Shown here: positions 19,514-31,139 of the stretch, piece by piece
Numbering within the stretch: position 1 is the first letter of the stretch
How the letters are laid out: each line of letters starts with the position of its first letter
Source of the DNA: Nemophila menziesii
Taxonomy: Eukaryota; Streptophyta; Magnoliopsida; Boraginales; Hydrophyllaceae
Assembly (NCBI GenBank): GCA_029959085.1
Contig: JARWIR010000001.1
Location: 70,804,899 to 70,868,898 of the forward strand
Direction: 5' to 3'
DNA length: 64,000 bases
The notes under the pieces: generated by a model
The model's database searches: none
Seen by the model: the letters and a program-made list of their open reading frames with translations, nothing else
Told to the model about the DNA's origin: nothing
Position numbers and translations under genes: made by a program

Positions 19514-20512
19514 TGGCAAATAATAATGCTATGGATAAAGTCAGCTTGAGTGCTGGAGACTCTTGTTTAGTCGATAGCTGAACGACACATACGATACTTC
19601 GAGATAAAAAATACTTTATAAATTTCAATTTGGGAAAATCAAATGTTAGTACTATTTATGGCACTGCTAAATTAATTAACGGGTATGGGAGAGCAAATAT
19701 AATATTACCGGGTGGTACAAATATATTAATTAGAGACGCTATATATTCTAGTACGTCTAAAAGAAATTTATTAATTTTCAAAGATATACGTCTCTATGGT
19801 TTTCATTTCAAGACTATGAATGAGATAAATATTGATTATCTTTATATTACATGCAAGAAGCAAGTAAAAGAAAAACTCCTAGATTTCTCTTCAGGATTAT
19901 ATTATGCAAATATAAAAGGCGTAGAGTCGAATATAGTTATGAATCAAAAGGTCAATCACCAAAAACTATTTATGCTTTGACATGATCTCCTTGGCAATCT
20001 TGGATCAATCATGATGTGTCGAATCGTTGAAAATCGTAAGGGCATACCTAGAAGAACCAGAAGATTCTATTACCACGTGAATGTGTATTCATTGCTTGCT
20101 CACAAGGAAAATTAATTACAAAAACCATACCCTATGAAAGTAAATATTGAATCACCAACATATTTACAAACAAATCAAGAGGATATTTGTGGACGAACAT
20201 TTCGTTACTTTATGGTCCTGATAGATTCATCAAATATGGTCACATGTGAGGTTACTATCATCCAGAACAAGTATTTTTCCAAAATCCTTACTCAAATAAT
20301 AAGATTGAAAGTACAATTTCTTGATTATCCAATCAAGACTATTCGTATGGATAATGCCGATGAATTTATATCTCAAGCATTTAATGATTATTACATGTAA
20401 ATAGGCATTGAAGTTGAACATTCTGTAGCACATGTACATACTTAAAATGGCCTGACAAAGTCATTTATCAAGAGATTGCAACTAATTGCTAGAACCTTTC
20501 TTTTAAGGTATG
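19514..20512 (+). pseudogene. Old copia protease and integrase, 5' half
   Basis: The frame starts MANNNAMDKVSLSAGDSCLVDS and runs into TTHTILRDKKYF (protease region, with a stop in the active-site block). It continues through GTAKLINGYGRANI, a GAG-pre-integrase part, then integrase core remnants including FMVLIDSS and TIRMDNADEFISQAF, ending at RLQLIARTFLLR. Several stops and frameshifts. The text stops at 20512 in the middle of integrase and resumes at 42945 with DLPTSVWGHA, the next residues of the same conserved block. Confidence 0.8.
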
Positions 20513-21302
20513 TGGTAGGGGCAATGGTGTGATTAAATAACATGTAATAAATGATAAATAAGCACACACACACACCTACGGCGACTACGATAACTACTCC
20601 GCAGGTGAAGGGATTATTTGCAACTAATGTGTAAGTAAAACAGATATCGATCTCAGGGACTACGAAAGTAAGTTTATAAATAGTGTTATTAGTTAGTGAA
20701 ATAGAGAAAAATTATAAAATAATACGCTAAGATGCTAAAGTATTTATTGGATTTTTAAGACTCTAAACAATTAAACTGAGACTTAAACTAAAGACAAGTA
20801 AATAAAATACGAAAGAGGGAAAAGATATGAGAGGTTAGCTCGAGAAGTAGCAAGTAATATCCACTAACCTTATTCTACGTTTTATCTAAGGGAAAATTGT
20901 GTGAGATATCTGCAGTAGACGGGATTCTAAATTCCTCCTAACTCCCATCAGGGTAGACTTAGGAAGCAACCTCAACACTAGCAAGGTACTTGGGTAAAAG
21001 GACAATGCACAATTATTAGTGGTTAAATTAAACCCTATTGACTATCTAGCTAGGAAAGCCCGTCAAGATCACTACCGCACGCTAGGCGATTATGTGGTGT
21101 TTCTATATTTGAATCACCCGCCATGGTGACAATACAACTACTAATGGGGTAACCCTAATATTTTGCACCATAAAGGACTACAAACATTAAATCAAAGCAC
21201 ATAATACAGAGCTATCACAAACAATTCAATTAAATATAAATCTCAAATTCAAATAACATATAAAACAAGCCTAAAGTTCATATCAAATGTTATTCTTTTA
21301 GC
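20513..21302 (-). repeat. Partial gypsy LTR (3' half) at the left edge of the nested block
   Basis: On the minus strand it ends near CACACCATTGCCCCTACCA at 20513. It contains the family stretch with CACTACCGCAC and CTAGCTAGGAAAG. Only about the last 790 bases of the LTR are present. It sits head-to-head with a plus-strand LTR that begins at about 21303, forming an imperfect inverted repeat. Confidence 0.7.
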
Positions 21303-22329
21303 CGAAAAAGTTATGAATTTATAAAGTCAATTGGCCAACCTGTCCACTATTTTAGGAAAACGAGCTTTAGTTGGATTTGGACTCTAATACTTAGTCCTTA
21401 TCAACCTTATATATATATATATATATATCCATTCCTACCTTATAGAAATCATCCTTGGTCAGTCCCTAATCATCTAAAGACCAAGAGGAAGCCTAGATAA
21501 AAAGAGAAGAAGAGAAGAAGGAGTTGGAAGCCGTTCATGCCCTTCCAACCCTTCCCGTTTGTAATTTTGTATTCTTCTTTATTTCTTATGAACTAATTTA
21601 TTTAGCTTGAGATTATCATAGTATGAACCCTAGACTTGTTTTATATGTTATTTAATTTGGGATGTCCTTTTACATTTAAGTGAATTTAGTAGTGATAGCT
21701 CTGTATTATGTGCTTTGAATTAATGTATGTAGTTCTTGCGATGCGCACGTATAGGATTACCATAGTAATTGAGTTGACACCCATAAAGGGTATTCAATTA
21801 TAGAAAACACCACATAGTTGTCTAGTGTACGGCAGTGATCCTGATGGGCTTGCCTAGCTAGATAGTCAATAGGGTTTAATTTAACCACCAATCATTGCGC
21901 ATGGTCCCCTTACCCAAGTCCCCTTGTAATGGAGAGGTTGCCTCCAAAGTCCACCAAGAAGGAGGTTAGGAGAAATTAGAATCTAGGCTATTGTATAGTA
22001 AACTATTCTCCCTTAGGTAATGAACATAGAACAAGGCTAGTGGGGATTACTTGCTAGTTCTCAAGCTAAACTATCATAAGCTTCTATTTATCCTATTTTA
22101 CTTTGTTGTCTTTAATTTAAGGCTGTTTAAAGTCATAAAAACTAAATAAATATTTTAGTGTCTTTGCATATTATCTTACCAACTATTTCTAGTCCACTTA
22201 GTAATTACACTATTTATAAATTAACTTTCGTAATCCCTGAGATTGATATCTGTTTTACCTACTTATTACTTGCAAACTATTCATTCACTTTCTGAGAGTT
22301 TATCGTGGTAGTATAAGGTGTTAGTTCTC

Positions 22330-22397
<68 letters not shown>

Positions 22398-22414
22398 TTA
22401 TCACCTAACCACCA
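21303..22414 (+). repeat. 5' LTR of a plus-strand gypsy element, 5'-truncated
   Basis: It starts within U3 (GTTATGAATTTATAAAGTC; the same text occurs about 420 bases into the minus LTR at 42.5 kb) and ends ACCACCA. A primer site and gag follow, so it is a 5' LTR. It includes an (AT)n run at 22334-22392. Confidence 0.8.
22334..22392 (+). repeat. (AT)n microsatellite in LTR
   Basis: About 59 bases of pure TA repeat near the 3' end of the LTR, just before the primer site. Similar shorter (AT)n runs occur at 21408-21428, 40290-40308 and 42361-42386. Confidence 0.95.
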
Positions 22415-22423
22415 CTAAGTTTT

Positions 22424-22441
22424 TTGCGCCGCTGCTGGGGA
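22424..22441 (+). other. Gypsy primer binding site, mutated
   Basis: TTGCGCCGCTGCTGGGGA corresponds to TGGCGCCGTTGCCGGGGA with three changes. It lies 9 bases after the LTR end. Confidence 0.8.
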
Positions 22442-22549
22442 CTACATCGTTAGTTTTGTGTTTTTACTTAGTGTATTAGTTTTAGCTGTTCTATTTTACA
22501 CTTTTCTTTTTGCATTTATGTTTTTCAGATTTTTAGACGGCGAATCAAC

Positions 22550-23990
22550 AGTTAGAGATACGTCTTCCTGGCCCATTCCGAGTGTAACCCATAGAGAGTC
22601 GCCCTCCAGATATTTAAGCTGTTCGATTCAAGCCCGGTCCGGGTATGACTAATCAATTCGCGAGCTATGGGAATTATAGTAGTGCTACACATCAAGATCT
22701 GGTCTGTTCTGTTCAAAATTCATGCAAATTTGTGATGCTTTCATTACCGAAGGTGTCATGCGAGAACAAATGTATTTTTTCATGTTTCAATTCTTTTTCA
22801 CTGGAAGAGCAATCGATTGGTTAGATGATCATCATCCTGAGCTAATAACAAATTAGGATATGCTTCAAGCAAGATTCCTTGATCGATTTTATCCTACAAG
22901 TATGGGATTGAAGGATCCATTGGAGCCTATGAATTTCTTACAAGAAGCCAGAGAGAGTGTTGGCGGAGCATGGACAAGATTTCAAAAGAAGTTGACAAGA
23001 TGTCCACAACACAGATACACACAAGAATTACAATTAGTCATGTTCTATAAAGGACGCAATGCAGAGTCAAGGTTAAGAGCAGATAATCTGGGCCGGGGTG
23101 GTCTTGTCTCCATGGATCCAAAAGAAGCAAAGAGTGGTACTGAGAGAACTATCGAGACCGACATGAGTTGGTCAAAAACACAAGCTCCCACGACTAATAT
23201 TGATACAGAGGCGAGGTTTTCAAGTTTGCAAGATTAAATACAACAACTCTCTATGACTGTTGAGAAAAGCATCCAAGACAAGAGTTCTGAGGTGAAGGTC
23301 GTAAACGCAACCCATGGATATTCCATGGGACATCAGGAAAATTTCCAGAATTATCACCAAGCGTCACCTCAACATCTACATCTGCTTGAACAAGCCTATG
23401 AAAATCAAGCTAATCCCCCAATAGCACTTCCATCACAAGATATCATTTAGTTAAAATAGACTATTAGTCAATTCATCAACTTCTCAAAGGAAAATATGAG
23501 CAGAATTGAGGCAAAGATCGATGCATCAGTAGTGCAAGGCCTGCAACAACGGAATCATGATCTACAACAACATAATCAAATCTTAGAGCAAAAGGTGAGC
23601 AGCTTACTACGGTAATAGAACAAATGCAAAGTCAACCCTCGCAATTGACCCAAAGTACAAATTCTAACATGAAGAAGATCCAATACGTTGACGACAAGGT
23701 TAGGACTATATGTCTTCAAGTTGAAAAGTTAAATGAATCACCACCATCTACATCTAGTGAAGTGGAGGTTCCAAAAGAAGTTAAACCAACCAAGTTAAAC
23801 GTAAAGGGGATGAACTTAGATGAGATAATTGTTGATGATTGGGTTGAAGAGATTGAGCAAGATAAGATTAAGAAGCCAAGAGAGGTGGTTGATGCACTAA
23901 GAATGGAAGAGAAAAAAAGGGTAAAACCGCCGCCCCCATACTGCTATTATCCTGTAAAATTCACTTATCCAAAGAAGGATCAGTAGAGGT
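22550..23990 (+). pseudogene. Athila/Tat-like gypsy gag
   Basis: The best-preserved gypsy gag in the window, in several frames separated by stops. Order: a Y-G-N-Y-S block, FVMLSLPK/CDAFITEG-like text near 22730, FFFTGRAIDWLDDH near 22795, and then a 125-codon frame (22860-23237). That frame has LQARFLDRFYP, an SVGGAWTRFQKKLTRCPQH block, LVMFYKGRN and GRGGLVSMDP, which is the Retrotrans_gag fold signature. A Q/N-rich and coiled-coil C-terminus follows (about 23460-23620, with IEAKIDASVVQGLQQRNHDL), then an acidic segment leading to the protease. Confidence 0.85.
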
Positions 23991-24040
23991 GTATAGAGAC
24001 GTTAAAACAAGTGAAAATCAACGTCCCTCTACTCTAAGCT

Positions 24041-24585
24041 ATGGAATTAAAGCGAAACTATAACCGATTATCTATGGAGGCACTACCCAATAAAGATAAG
24101 TTCACAGAATCCAAGACTGTGGCACTCAACGTAGGGATATCAGCGCAATTCAGCGAATGTTACCGCGAAAGTTTAAAGATCCTGGAGGTTTCAACCCTCC
24201 ATTCAAAATTGGTGGAATATTTCATAGAAGGGTAGTGTATGATTTGGGGGTGAGTGTGAATCTTATGTCCAAAAGCATATTCAATAAGATTGGTATTGGT
24301 GAAACCAATATCCGTAATCTTACAACTTGCGGATCAATCAACAGCAAAACCATGGGGTGTAATCGAGGACATTCTCGTCCAAGTAGGTAACCTTGTTATT
24401 CCCACATATTTTATTATTCTTGACTATAAAGAAGATAAGAACAACCCATTCATACTTGGGTGTCCATTCCTATCCACAAGTGAAACTATAGTCAACGTGA
24501 ATGAGGGAGCCGTGGCTCTATGTATTGAAGATGATTCTGAAACATTCTATGTTTCCGAAAAGAAGAAGAAAAAGAAGTAACATGA
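24041..24585 (+). pseudogene. Gypsy aspartic protease
   Basis: Across one frameshift at about 24300 the text reads KIGGIFHRRVVYDLGVSVNLM, then LQLADQSTAKPWGVIEDIL, then ILGCPFLSTSETIVNVNEG. This is the Athila-type protease order: D-L-G-A-S-V-N-L-M active site, L-A-D-R-S-x-x-x-P-x-G-V-I-E-D, and I-L-G-R-P-F-L-A-T. The active-site D-L-G is present. The reverse transcriptase, RNase H and most of integrase that should follow are missing. Confidence 0.85.
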
Positions 24586-24645
24586 ACTATCGATAATCAG
24601 AGTTGTGACCAAAAAGCAGAACCTGTAAGCCCCAAGACACCATCG

Positions 24646-26137
24646 TGATGTCTCCCCATTTGTGATGATTTAATCTTAGTTGGAGACATCATTTTAGGGG
24701 TTTTAGTATAGTCTTTAATCGATTTTTATTAGAATTATTGTATTTTCTTATTTCTTGTCTTGATTTGATGATTTATTATTTTTAGAGCATATTTCGTTTA
24801 ACTGTTTTTAATTATAAAGCTTTAAAGATATATGGAAATTAATTAGATGCCAAATCAATTTCAAGAGATAGAGGAAAGAAGATAATGATGTAAATTGGAG
24901 ATAAAGGAAGGAAAAGATAAATATGGAAAGATAAAGTTTCCAAGTAAATCCAAATTTCAATAGCCAGGTCCATAAAAGTGATCATAACTCAAGATTGGAT
25001 GGGAATTCGGAAGAATGGTCTGAATCAAAATTGTAGAGATTTCCTAGACGATAAGTTTCGATATAAAGAACGCATCAATCAGAGAAATATTGAAGAAGTT
25101 AAATCTAAAACAAAACAACAACACTTTATTACCTTTTCTATATTTTAGGGTTACGAATTTGAGTTGGACTAGAAGTTCAATTACTTGTCTTCCACTCCAA
25201 GAAAACAATTAGGGCTTCCTAGAATCCTATAAATACACCCGTAAACTATCGTAAACATGTCCTTGCTCAATTCTAAACCGTAATCCAATCCTTAGTCATT
25301 TAAGAGGAGCAAGTTGAGAGTATGTATCTTTCTTTTAGTTTATTTATCTCTAGTATGAACTAATTTTCCCATAGCTTGGATTTTGCATATGTATAATCTA
25401 TGAATTCTATTTGCTTCTAACTAAGTCCCGTTGGCAGAATTATTTTATATTTATTCTAGCTGCTTAACCATATATTTGTTTTATGTGCTTTGATTTATTG
25501 TCTGTCTTAAACCTGATCAATTAAGGACTGTGCTAATAGTAGTTAGATGGTCACCTGGAAGGGGTGTCTAATTATTGAAACACCACATAAACGTCTAGTG
25601 TGCGGTAGTGATCCTGACAGGCTTGCCTAACTAGATTGTCATTAGGGTTTGATTTAATCACAGATCATCATTAGAAGGCTAGTCTCATTTAGGAACATAG
25701 TGGCGTAGGAGCACCCTATTTAAGTCCCCTTGTGATTGTGAGGTCGCCACCTTACTCCACCCTGATGGGGGCAGGGAGGAATTCAGAATCCTGACTACTT
25801 ATCTAAGAGCTATTATCACCCTTATTAACTAGTAGAAGAAATAGAAGGATTAGTGCATACGAGCAAATCCTAAGCTATATTTTCTCATCTTTATTCTCTC
25901 ATATTTATTGTATTGTCTTTACTTTTAAGTTATTTAGTTACTTTTCTTGTCTGTTAACTATTATCAGCTACTCTATTTTGTTTACCCATTCGTTTAACAC
26001 ATTTAAGTCCCTGAGGAACGAATCTTCTTATCATTAAATCTTGCATACGTCCTGTAACACTTACAATACCTTGTTTAGTCTAGGGTGATTACTTGCTTTA
26101 TTTATATCTTATTTTGATCACACCCTTGGTGACACCA
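24646..26137 (+). mobile_element. Solo gypsy LTR inserted in the gypsy interior
   Basis: 1492 bp. It starts TGATGTCTCC and ends GACACCA, with a perfect 5-bp TSD CATCG (24641-24645 and 26138-26142). It has neither polypurine tract upstream nor primer site downstream. The joined flanks (AAGACACCATCGGAAAGG) are internal gypsy sequence. Confidence 0.9.
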
Positions 26138-26142
26138 CATCG

Positions 26143-26340
26143 GAAAGGAAGAAATAGTTGAGTTTGGGGTAGAAGACGAGGTCGCATGGAAATCTCCCAA
26201 CCCTAAACATAAAAGTTCTAGGATAGGACCATACTTCATCACTCGAGTTCTTTCAGAAGGAGTGGTCGAAATAAAATCTAGAGAGAGTTGCAAACTCAGA
26301 TTTGGTAGATGTTGATAACCTCACTCACTGCTGGGGGGGT
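26143..26340 (+). pseudogene. Gypsy pol 3' end (integrase C-terminal remnant)
   Basis: A short frame reads KSSRIGPYFITRVLSEGVVEIK followed by CKLRFGR, matching the C-terminal integrase pattern of plant gypsy elements (G-P-F/Y-x-V-x-x-V-x-x-x-G-x-V-E-I). Its closeness to the protease (about 60 bases once the solo LTR is removed) shows that some 3 kb of pol were deleted. Confidence 0.6.
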
Positions 26341-26585
26341 ATAAAATAATTAGCATAGGTATCACATTGAACATTGAAAAACGTTAAAAAAACAAAAGTG
26401 CACTTGGGAGACATCCCTTGTTTAATTGCTTTCTAGTCTAATTATGTTTAGTAGTGTATAATCTTAAGTAAGTGTGTAAATGTAATGTGTTTACAAGCTA
26501 ATAGGAGAGAAAGGTAGTGTGTTATTGTGCAGGAAATGAGTTTGGGGTAAAAAGACAGAAGAATTGCAAAAATCATCAGCTAGGT

Positions 26586-27065
26586 GCGGTACACCGCACT
26601 CTAGTCGCGGTGCACCGCATCCCACAAAACTGTGACAACAGTGTGATGAATTGGGTAAAAGTGCAAGACTACTTGGCAAAAACTGTATCATCATTCATGC
26701 AAACCTGTGCCACGGTGTCATCCAGAGGGCTCATACTGTACACCGCAGAGGAGCCGCGGTTTACCACATCAAGGAATACTGTCACCACGATTCATGATAT
26801 CCGGTTCGATTCCGAGAGTTAACAAGAATAAACCCCGTCGTCTGTCGCGTCAAATTGTGACAAGGTCCAGATATAGAAGGTTCATGTGGTACACCATATA
26901 AGGACCTCAGTACACCGCGCCAACAGGAAAACTGTCCCTATGGTTTGCAAATTAGATCCAATGCCGAGAGGCCACATGGCTAGACTGTTTCGTCAACAGC
27001 GCAAGACCGTGACACAAGGAGATGAAGTATCATGTGGTACACGCAGGAGAGCCACGGTACACCGA
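26586..27065 (+). repeat. Array of paired GCGGTACACCGC palindromes, period near 149 bp
   Basis: Four pairs of the near-palindrome GCGGTACACCGC occur at 26586/26607, 26735/26756, 26886/26907 and 27034/27054. Spacing within pairs is 21, 21, 21 and 20; spacing between pairs is 149, 151 and 148. Text after each pair also aligns weakly (AAACTGTGAC, ATACTGTCAC, AAACTGTCCC). It is a degenerate tandem array in the non-coding spacer between pol and the 3' LTR, much richer in GC than its surroundings. Function unknown. Confidence 0.75.
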
Positions 27066-27109
27066 AGGAAGGCGGTTCGAAGAGGTGAAGATGATTCCTT
27101 TTTGGATTC

Positions 27110-27449
27110 CTACTATATAAAACCTAATTTTAGCCTCTCCCAACCTTCCCAACACAAAATTTTCAGACCCAAACCCTATAAGTACACCTTGAAGCTTGAT
27201 TAAATCTTCAAATAAACACAACAATACCATCAAATCTTTCCTCCATCCTCCATAAACACATAATCTTCATCAAATCCATTCCACACCACCACCAAAGATC
27301 ATCAAGTTTTCAAGATTTCTTCCACCACAAGTAAATTATTCCTTCCTCTACTATTGATAATCCTTCATCCAAACAACAACCTCAAGCCACACCAATCATT
27401 CAAAGCTTAATCTCATACTTGGTGCATATTTAGTTGTGGGTTAAGAAAG
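27110..27449 (+). other. AC-rich spacer of the gypsy element
   Basis: Strongly A/C-biased sequence (ACCACCACCAAAGATCATC-like) lies before the accessory open frames. A comparable stretch occurs at 38.82-39.10 kb in the second plus-strand gypsy interior, so it is a family feature. No coding signature. Confidence 0.5.
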
Positions 27450-27923
27450 ATGACGAACAAAACAGATGTTATGGATTACAAGAGGAAGTATCATATCTTA
27501 GGGAAGGAAAATTATTTACCTGGAGCTACAATAGAGAAATCCATCGATCTTAATGAGCCAAGTTCAAAGAAGCCAAAGCTCGAGGCAACTACACAACAAC
27601 CACTACGTAAATATAACATGAGAAAGAAGATACCACCCAAACCTAAAGAGAAGAAACCAACAGCCGAGGTTCAAGGTTTATCTTACAATTTTCAAATTAA
27701 AACATAAGGTGTTTCTACACCACCTGAGTAGGCAGTGATGTTAATGAAACGAATTACAAATCTAGAAGATAGAACTATCTGCTACATCATGCAACAATTG
27801 CAGATAAACAATAACATTGATAGAATCATGGCTATGTTGGAAATACAAGACAATTTCCGTCATGATTATGAGTGGGAGAACATAGTTTTTGGCCAGGTAT
27901 CACCCTCTAATACTTCTCCTTAA
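27450..27923 (+). pseudogene. Gypsy accessory open frames, unknown product
   Basis: Two adjacent frames (85 codons from 27450, 62 codons from 27735) are separated by a stop near 27706. The first is lysine- and proline-rich (PPKPKEKKP) with a possible basic nuclear-signal character. The second is a short helix-rich tail ending VFGQVSPSNTSP. Their position, after pol and before the 3' LTR, is where Athila/Tat elements often have an extra gene. I do not recognise an env-like or other known domain. Confidence 0.45.
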
Positions 27924-29393
27924 CTTCTTTTGTGTTATGTGTTAGTTTAAATTTTATTACTTTATTGAGTCTTTTCGAGTCGTGGGGACACGGGTCAATT
28001 TTTAGTTGTGGGTGGGGATTTGTTGTCCTCATCTTCCTTTTTGCATTTGAAAATTTAAATTTTTTAGGATTAGAATTGACATAGAATATGGTGAATGTCC
28101 CTATTGAGCATATCTTAATTAAGTCAATGATAATAGGTAGTATGTTTTTGAATAGTGTCACAAATATGTATAGTATGCATGCAGGAAAACATGAAGTAAA
28201 AGATAGGGAAGATTAAAAAGAAATGCGTAAGAAGTGTCAAGTTGGATCTTAGGAGAGTTAATCGGTGTTTAGAACGTGAGGTTTGAAACTAGTTGAAGAC
28301 CTGCTTGTCTATGAACTAATAGTGAAAAAGTAACGAAATCTGGTAGTTAGAAAAGTGAATAAGGCAATTCTTTCATTTGTAAGCCACTTGAAACTTATAG
28401 CTTTCTCAACATATTATTTGATTATTATCATTATCCATATTAGCCCCTCTGAGCCTCTCTAAAGCCTTTTATTTAACCACATTTCAAGCCATACCCCTTG
28501 GTTTATAGGACTTATTACATATGATCCGCACTCGAATAACAAAAACCTGAGACAAGTTGCTTTGGAGCTTGAGTTTGGGGTGGTGGTATTCATCATTGGG
28601 AACATTGGGTTTGGAAAATTTTGAATTTTAATTGTGATATTATTGATGATGAGTTTATTGTAACCCTTTGTCGGGGTAAAGAGAAGGCATTGAAAAAAAT
28701 ATATGTAAAAGTAGCATGATATCTCACATTAAAAAGAGAGTCATAACTAGCTATCAAAAGAAAAAAAATGAAAAAAGATTATATTAATCGAACGAGCAAA
28801 GAGGAATTATTATATGTAACCATCATAAATGTTTTATTTAGGTTATTTTGGGGATGCCATGTTTAGAAGCATCAAAATTTGGGTTGAGTGAGAACATCTT
28901 CGAGTGAAAATCAAGCTCTAGGGCGATTTGTTGTTGGAATGTGAGGAAAGAGCCAAAAGCTCACTTTTCATTATCCAAATACATTTCATGCCGTCCCTGA
29001 GCCAATGTTATAACCGTAAAGACCTTATGATTTCTAACTACTTGGTTGAAGAACAATGGAACAATTAGGGAATAGTTTAGTGGACCATTGTATTCTATAT
29101 TAGGACCTATGATCACACTATAGCCATTAACATGAATTGAGTTGAAGACCTCTCCTTCTCGCATTGCAAAGTTAATCTGGACTTGAATTTATGGATTGTT
29201 GATTATGTGTATATTAAGCATATATGTGTATTATTTATTTGACATTACTACATGGGACTTTTTAAATATTTTTCTTTAGGATCATTTACTTTTTTCTCTT
29301 CTTCTTCTTCTCCTCTTTCTATATTTATTGTTAACTACCCTACTGTTCTTATATTAATTTTATCGGGACGATAAAGCTTTGAGTTGGGGGTCT
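27924..29393 (+). other. Gypsy 3' non-coding internal region with polypurine tract
   Basis: It is homologous to 39.42-39.92 kb (GTCGTGGGGACACGG versus GCGTGTGGACACGG) and, inverted, to 5.97-7.2 kb. It contains GAGCTTGAGTTTGGGGTGGTGG near 28570, conserved in all three copies. The polypurine tract GAGTTGGGGGTCT is at 29381-29393, directly before the LTR. Confidence 0.7.
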
Positions 29394-30714
29394 TGATGTC
29401 TCCATATTTGCTATATATTAATCTATACGTGAGACATCATTTTAGGGGTATTTAGTAATTAATTTTGGGATTTTTCCTCATTTATTCATACTTTGCACTT
29501 TCATGTCTAGTTTTAGGTGTTTTGCTATTTTGTGAGCTTTTTATGCGTAATTTGTGTGTTATTTGTGTAGCACTTACGTATATGGAAGCTATTACACATA
29601 TTAAAATTGATTTGAAGTGGAAAAGTATAGGAAATCCCTAAGTCAAAGTCAAAAAGAAAAAATTTGGATATATTTGGAAAGTAAAGAATCTTCCATGCTG
29701 GAAAAACGTTCACTAGTTGTAATGCTGCAAAAAGTAGGTCAAGAATTTGGAGGGGCCCTCGACCAACTGATAGATATTTTTATCGCGGTCGTTTTGACTG
29801 GTCGTACACTGAAATATGATAAGTAAGAAGGAGATATGACCAAATCAAAATCTGCAAAGGTTGATCTCGTCATACAATTTAGGAATACGAATTTTGGTAA
29901 GATTATGACTCCTTAACTTGTGGATTACTGAACTAGTTTCCCCCATAGCTTGGGTTTTGCATATGTATAATCTTTGATTTATATTTTCTTCTATCTAAGT
30001 TATTTGGGAAAAACCTTTTTAAATCAATTGAGATTCTTAATTATTTATATTTGTTTTATGTGTTTTGATTTATTGATTGTAGTTCTTGCTAGTGCACGAG
30101 TATAGACTACCCCATTAATAGCAGTTGGATGGTCACCCGGAAGTGGTGTCTAATTGTTAAAACACCACATAAACATCTAGTGTGCGGTAGTGATACCGAA
30201 GGGCTTGCCTAAATAGATAGTTATTAGGGTTTGAGATTAACCACCGATCATTGCGCATGGTCCCCTTACCCAAGTCCTTGTTAATTGTTAGGTCGCCACC
30301 TAAGTCCACCCGCAAGGGGTTAGGAGGAATATATAATCCTGGCTACTTACTTTAAGAGCTTTAATCACCCTTATAACTAGTAGAAGAAATATAAGTATAA
30401 GTGCATACAAGAAAACATGGGCTATATCTCTCATCTTATTCTTACATCTTCATTTATTTGCATTAGTCTTTACTTTAAACATTATTCTCTCCAATCATTC
30501 ATATTTACTTTTATTGTATTTTAATTCCACGAGCTAATTCTTACTACACTTTCTTCTAATTCATTCGTATAACACACTAAGTCCCTGAGAACAAATCTAA
30601 CTTATTATTAAATCTTGCATACCATCTGTGATGCTTGTAGTGAGTAACGTGATTGGTTAGGGTGACAGTTCTTACTTTTATTATAATTATTTAATCACAC
30701 CCTACCATCCACCA
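29394..30714 (+). repeat. 3' LTR of the plus-strand gypsy element
   Basis: 1321 bp, TGATGTCTCC...CATCCACCA. It is preceded by internal sequence and a polypurine tract, so it is a 3' LTR rather than solo. It plausibly pairs with the truncated 5' LTR at 21303-22414; the 5' TSD cannot be checked because that LTR lacks its start. Confidence 0.8.
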
Positions 30715-30764
30715 AGGAGGCTTGAGGTATATGAATAGGGATGTGTTCGTACCTCCTCTTCTAG

Positions 30765-31045
30765 GTTTGTCGCGGCCTGCACCAGGTTGCCGGTCCAACT
30801 CTTTTAATATTTCTGACCTCGAACCATTGCGACCCTTTAGCGCAAATGGCGACTGTTTATGGCCGGTAGGCTGGTCATGGGACCGGTATGCCGGTCCTGT
30901 TCTTCAAAAAACCTGTCCTGAACCGTATCCTCAACCATCGCGACCCTTCATGCGGGACCGATAATGCTATTTGTATGGTCGGTATGCTGGTCGAAATATT
31001 CAAACTTTATGAGTCAAACCGTCGTGACCCTTCGCGGATTTTTGA
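30765..31045 (+). repeat. Second GC-rich paired-dyad region
   Basis: It has near-palindromes of the form GACCGGTATGCCGGTC at 30781, 30861, 30881 and 30977, with a related GGACCGATAATG at 30955. The pairs 30861/30881 and 30955/30977 are 20-22 bp apart. They alternate with ACCATCGCGACCCTT at 30823, 30934 and 31018. The layout resembles the array at 26.6-27.1 kb but the motif is different. It sits in non-coding sequence next to a decayed minus-strand gag. Confidence 0.6.
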
Positions 31046-31139
31046 ATTTTCTAGTTTTTAGTGACATGTGTCTATTCTAAGCAAATAAGGGTTTATACCA
31101 ATCTTCAATTGTTACCTCATCTATGTGAAATTTGTTTGG

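Noticed and set aside
19314..19628. 104-codon minus-strand frame with a long isoleucine run
   Set aside because: It is the (ATT)n microsatellite read through; no coding signature outside the repeat.
26580..27070. CRISPR-like array
   Set aside because: Dyads are paired and degenerate, with a ~149-bp unit, no uniform repeat-spacer layout and no cas genes; the DNA is plant nuclear.
27450..27923. Envelope-like gene of an Athila element
   Set aside because: No signal peptide, no transmembrane segment and too short; left as accessory frames of unknown function.
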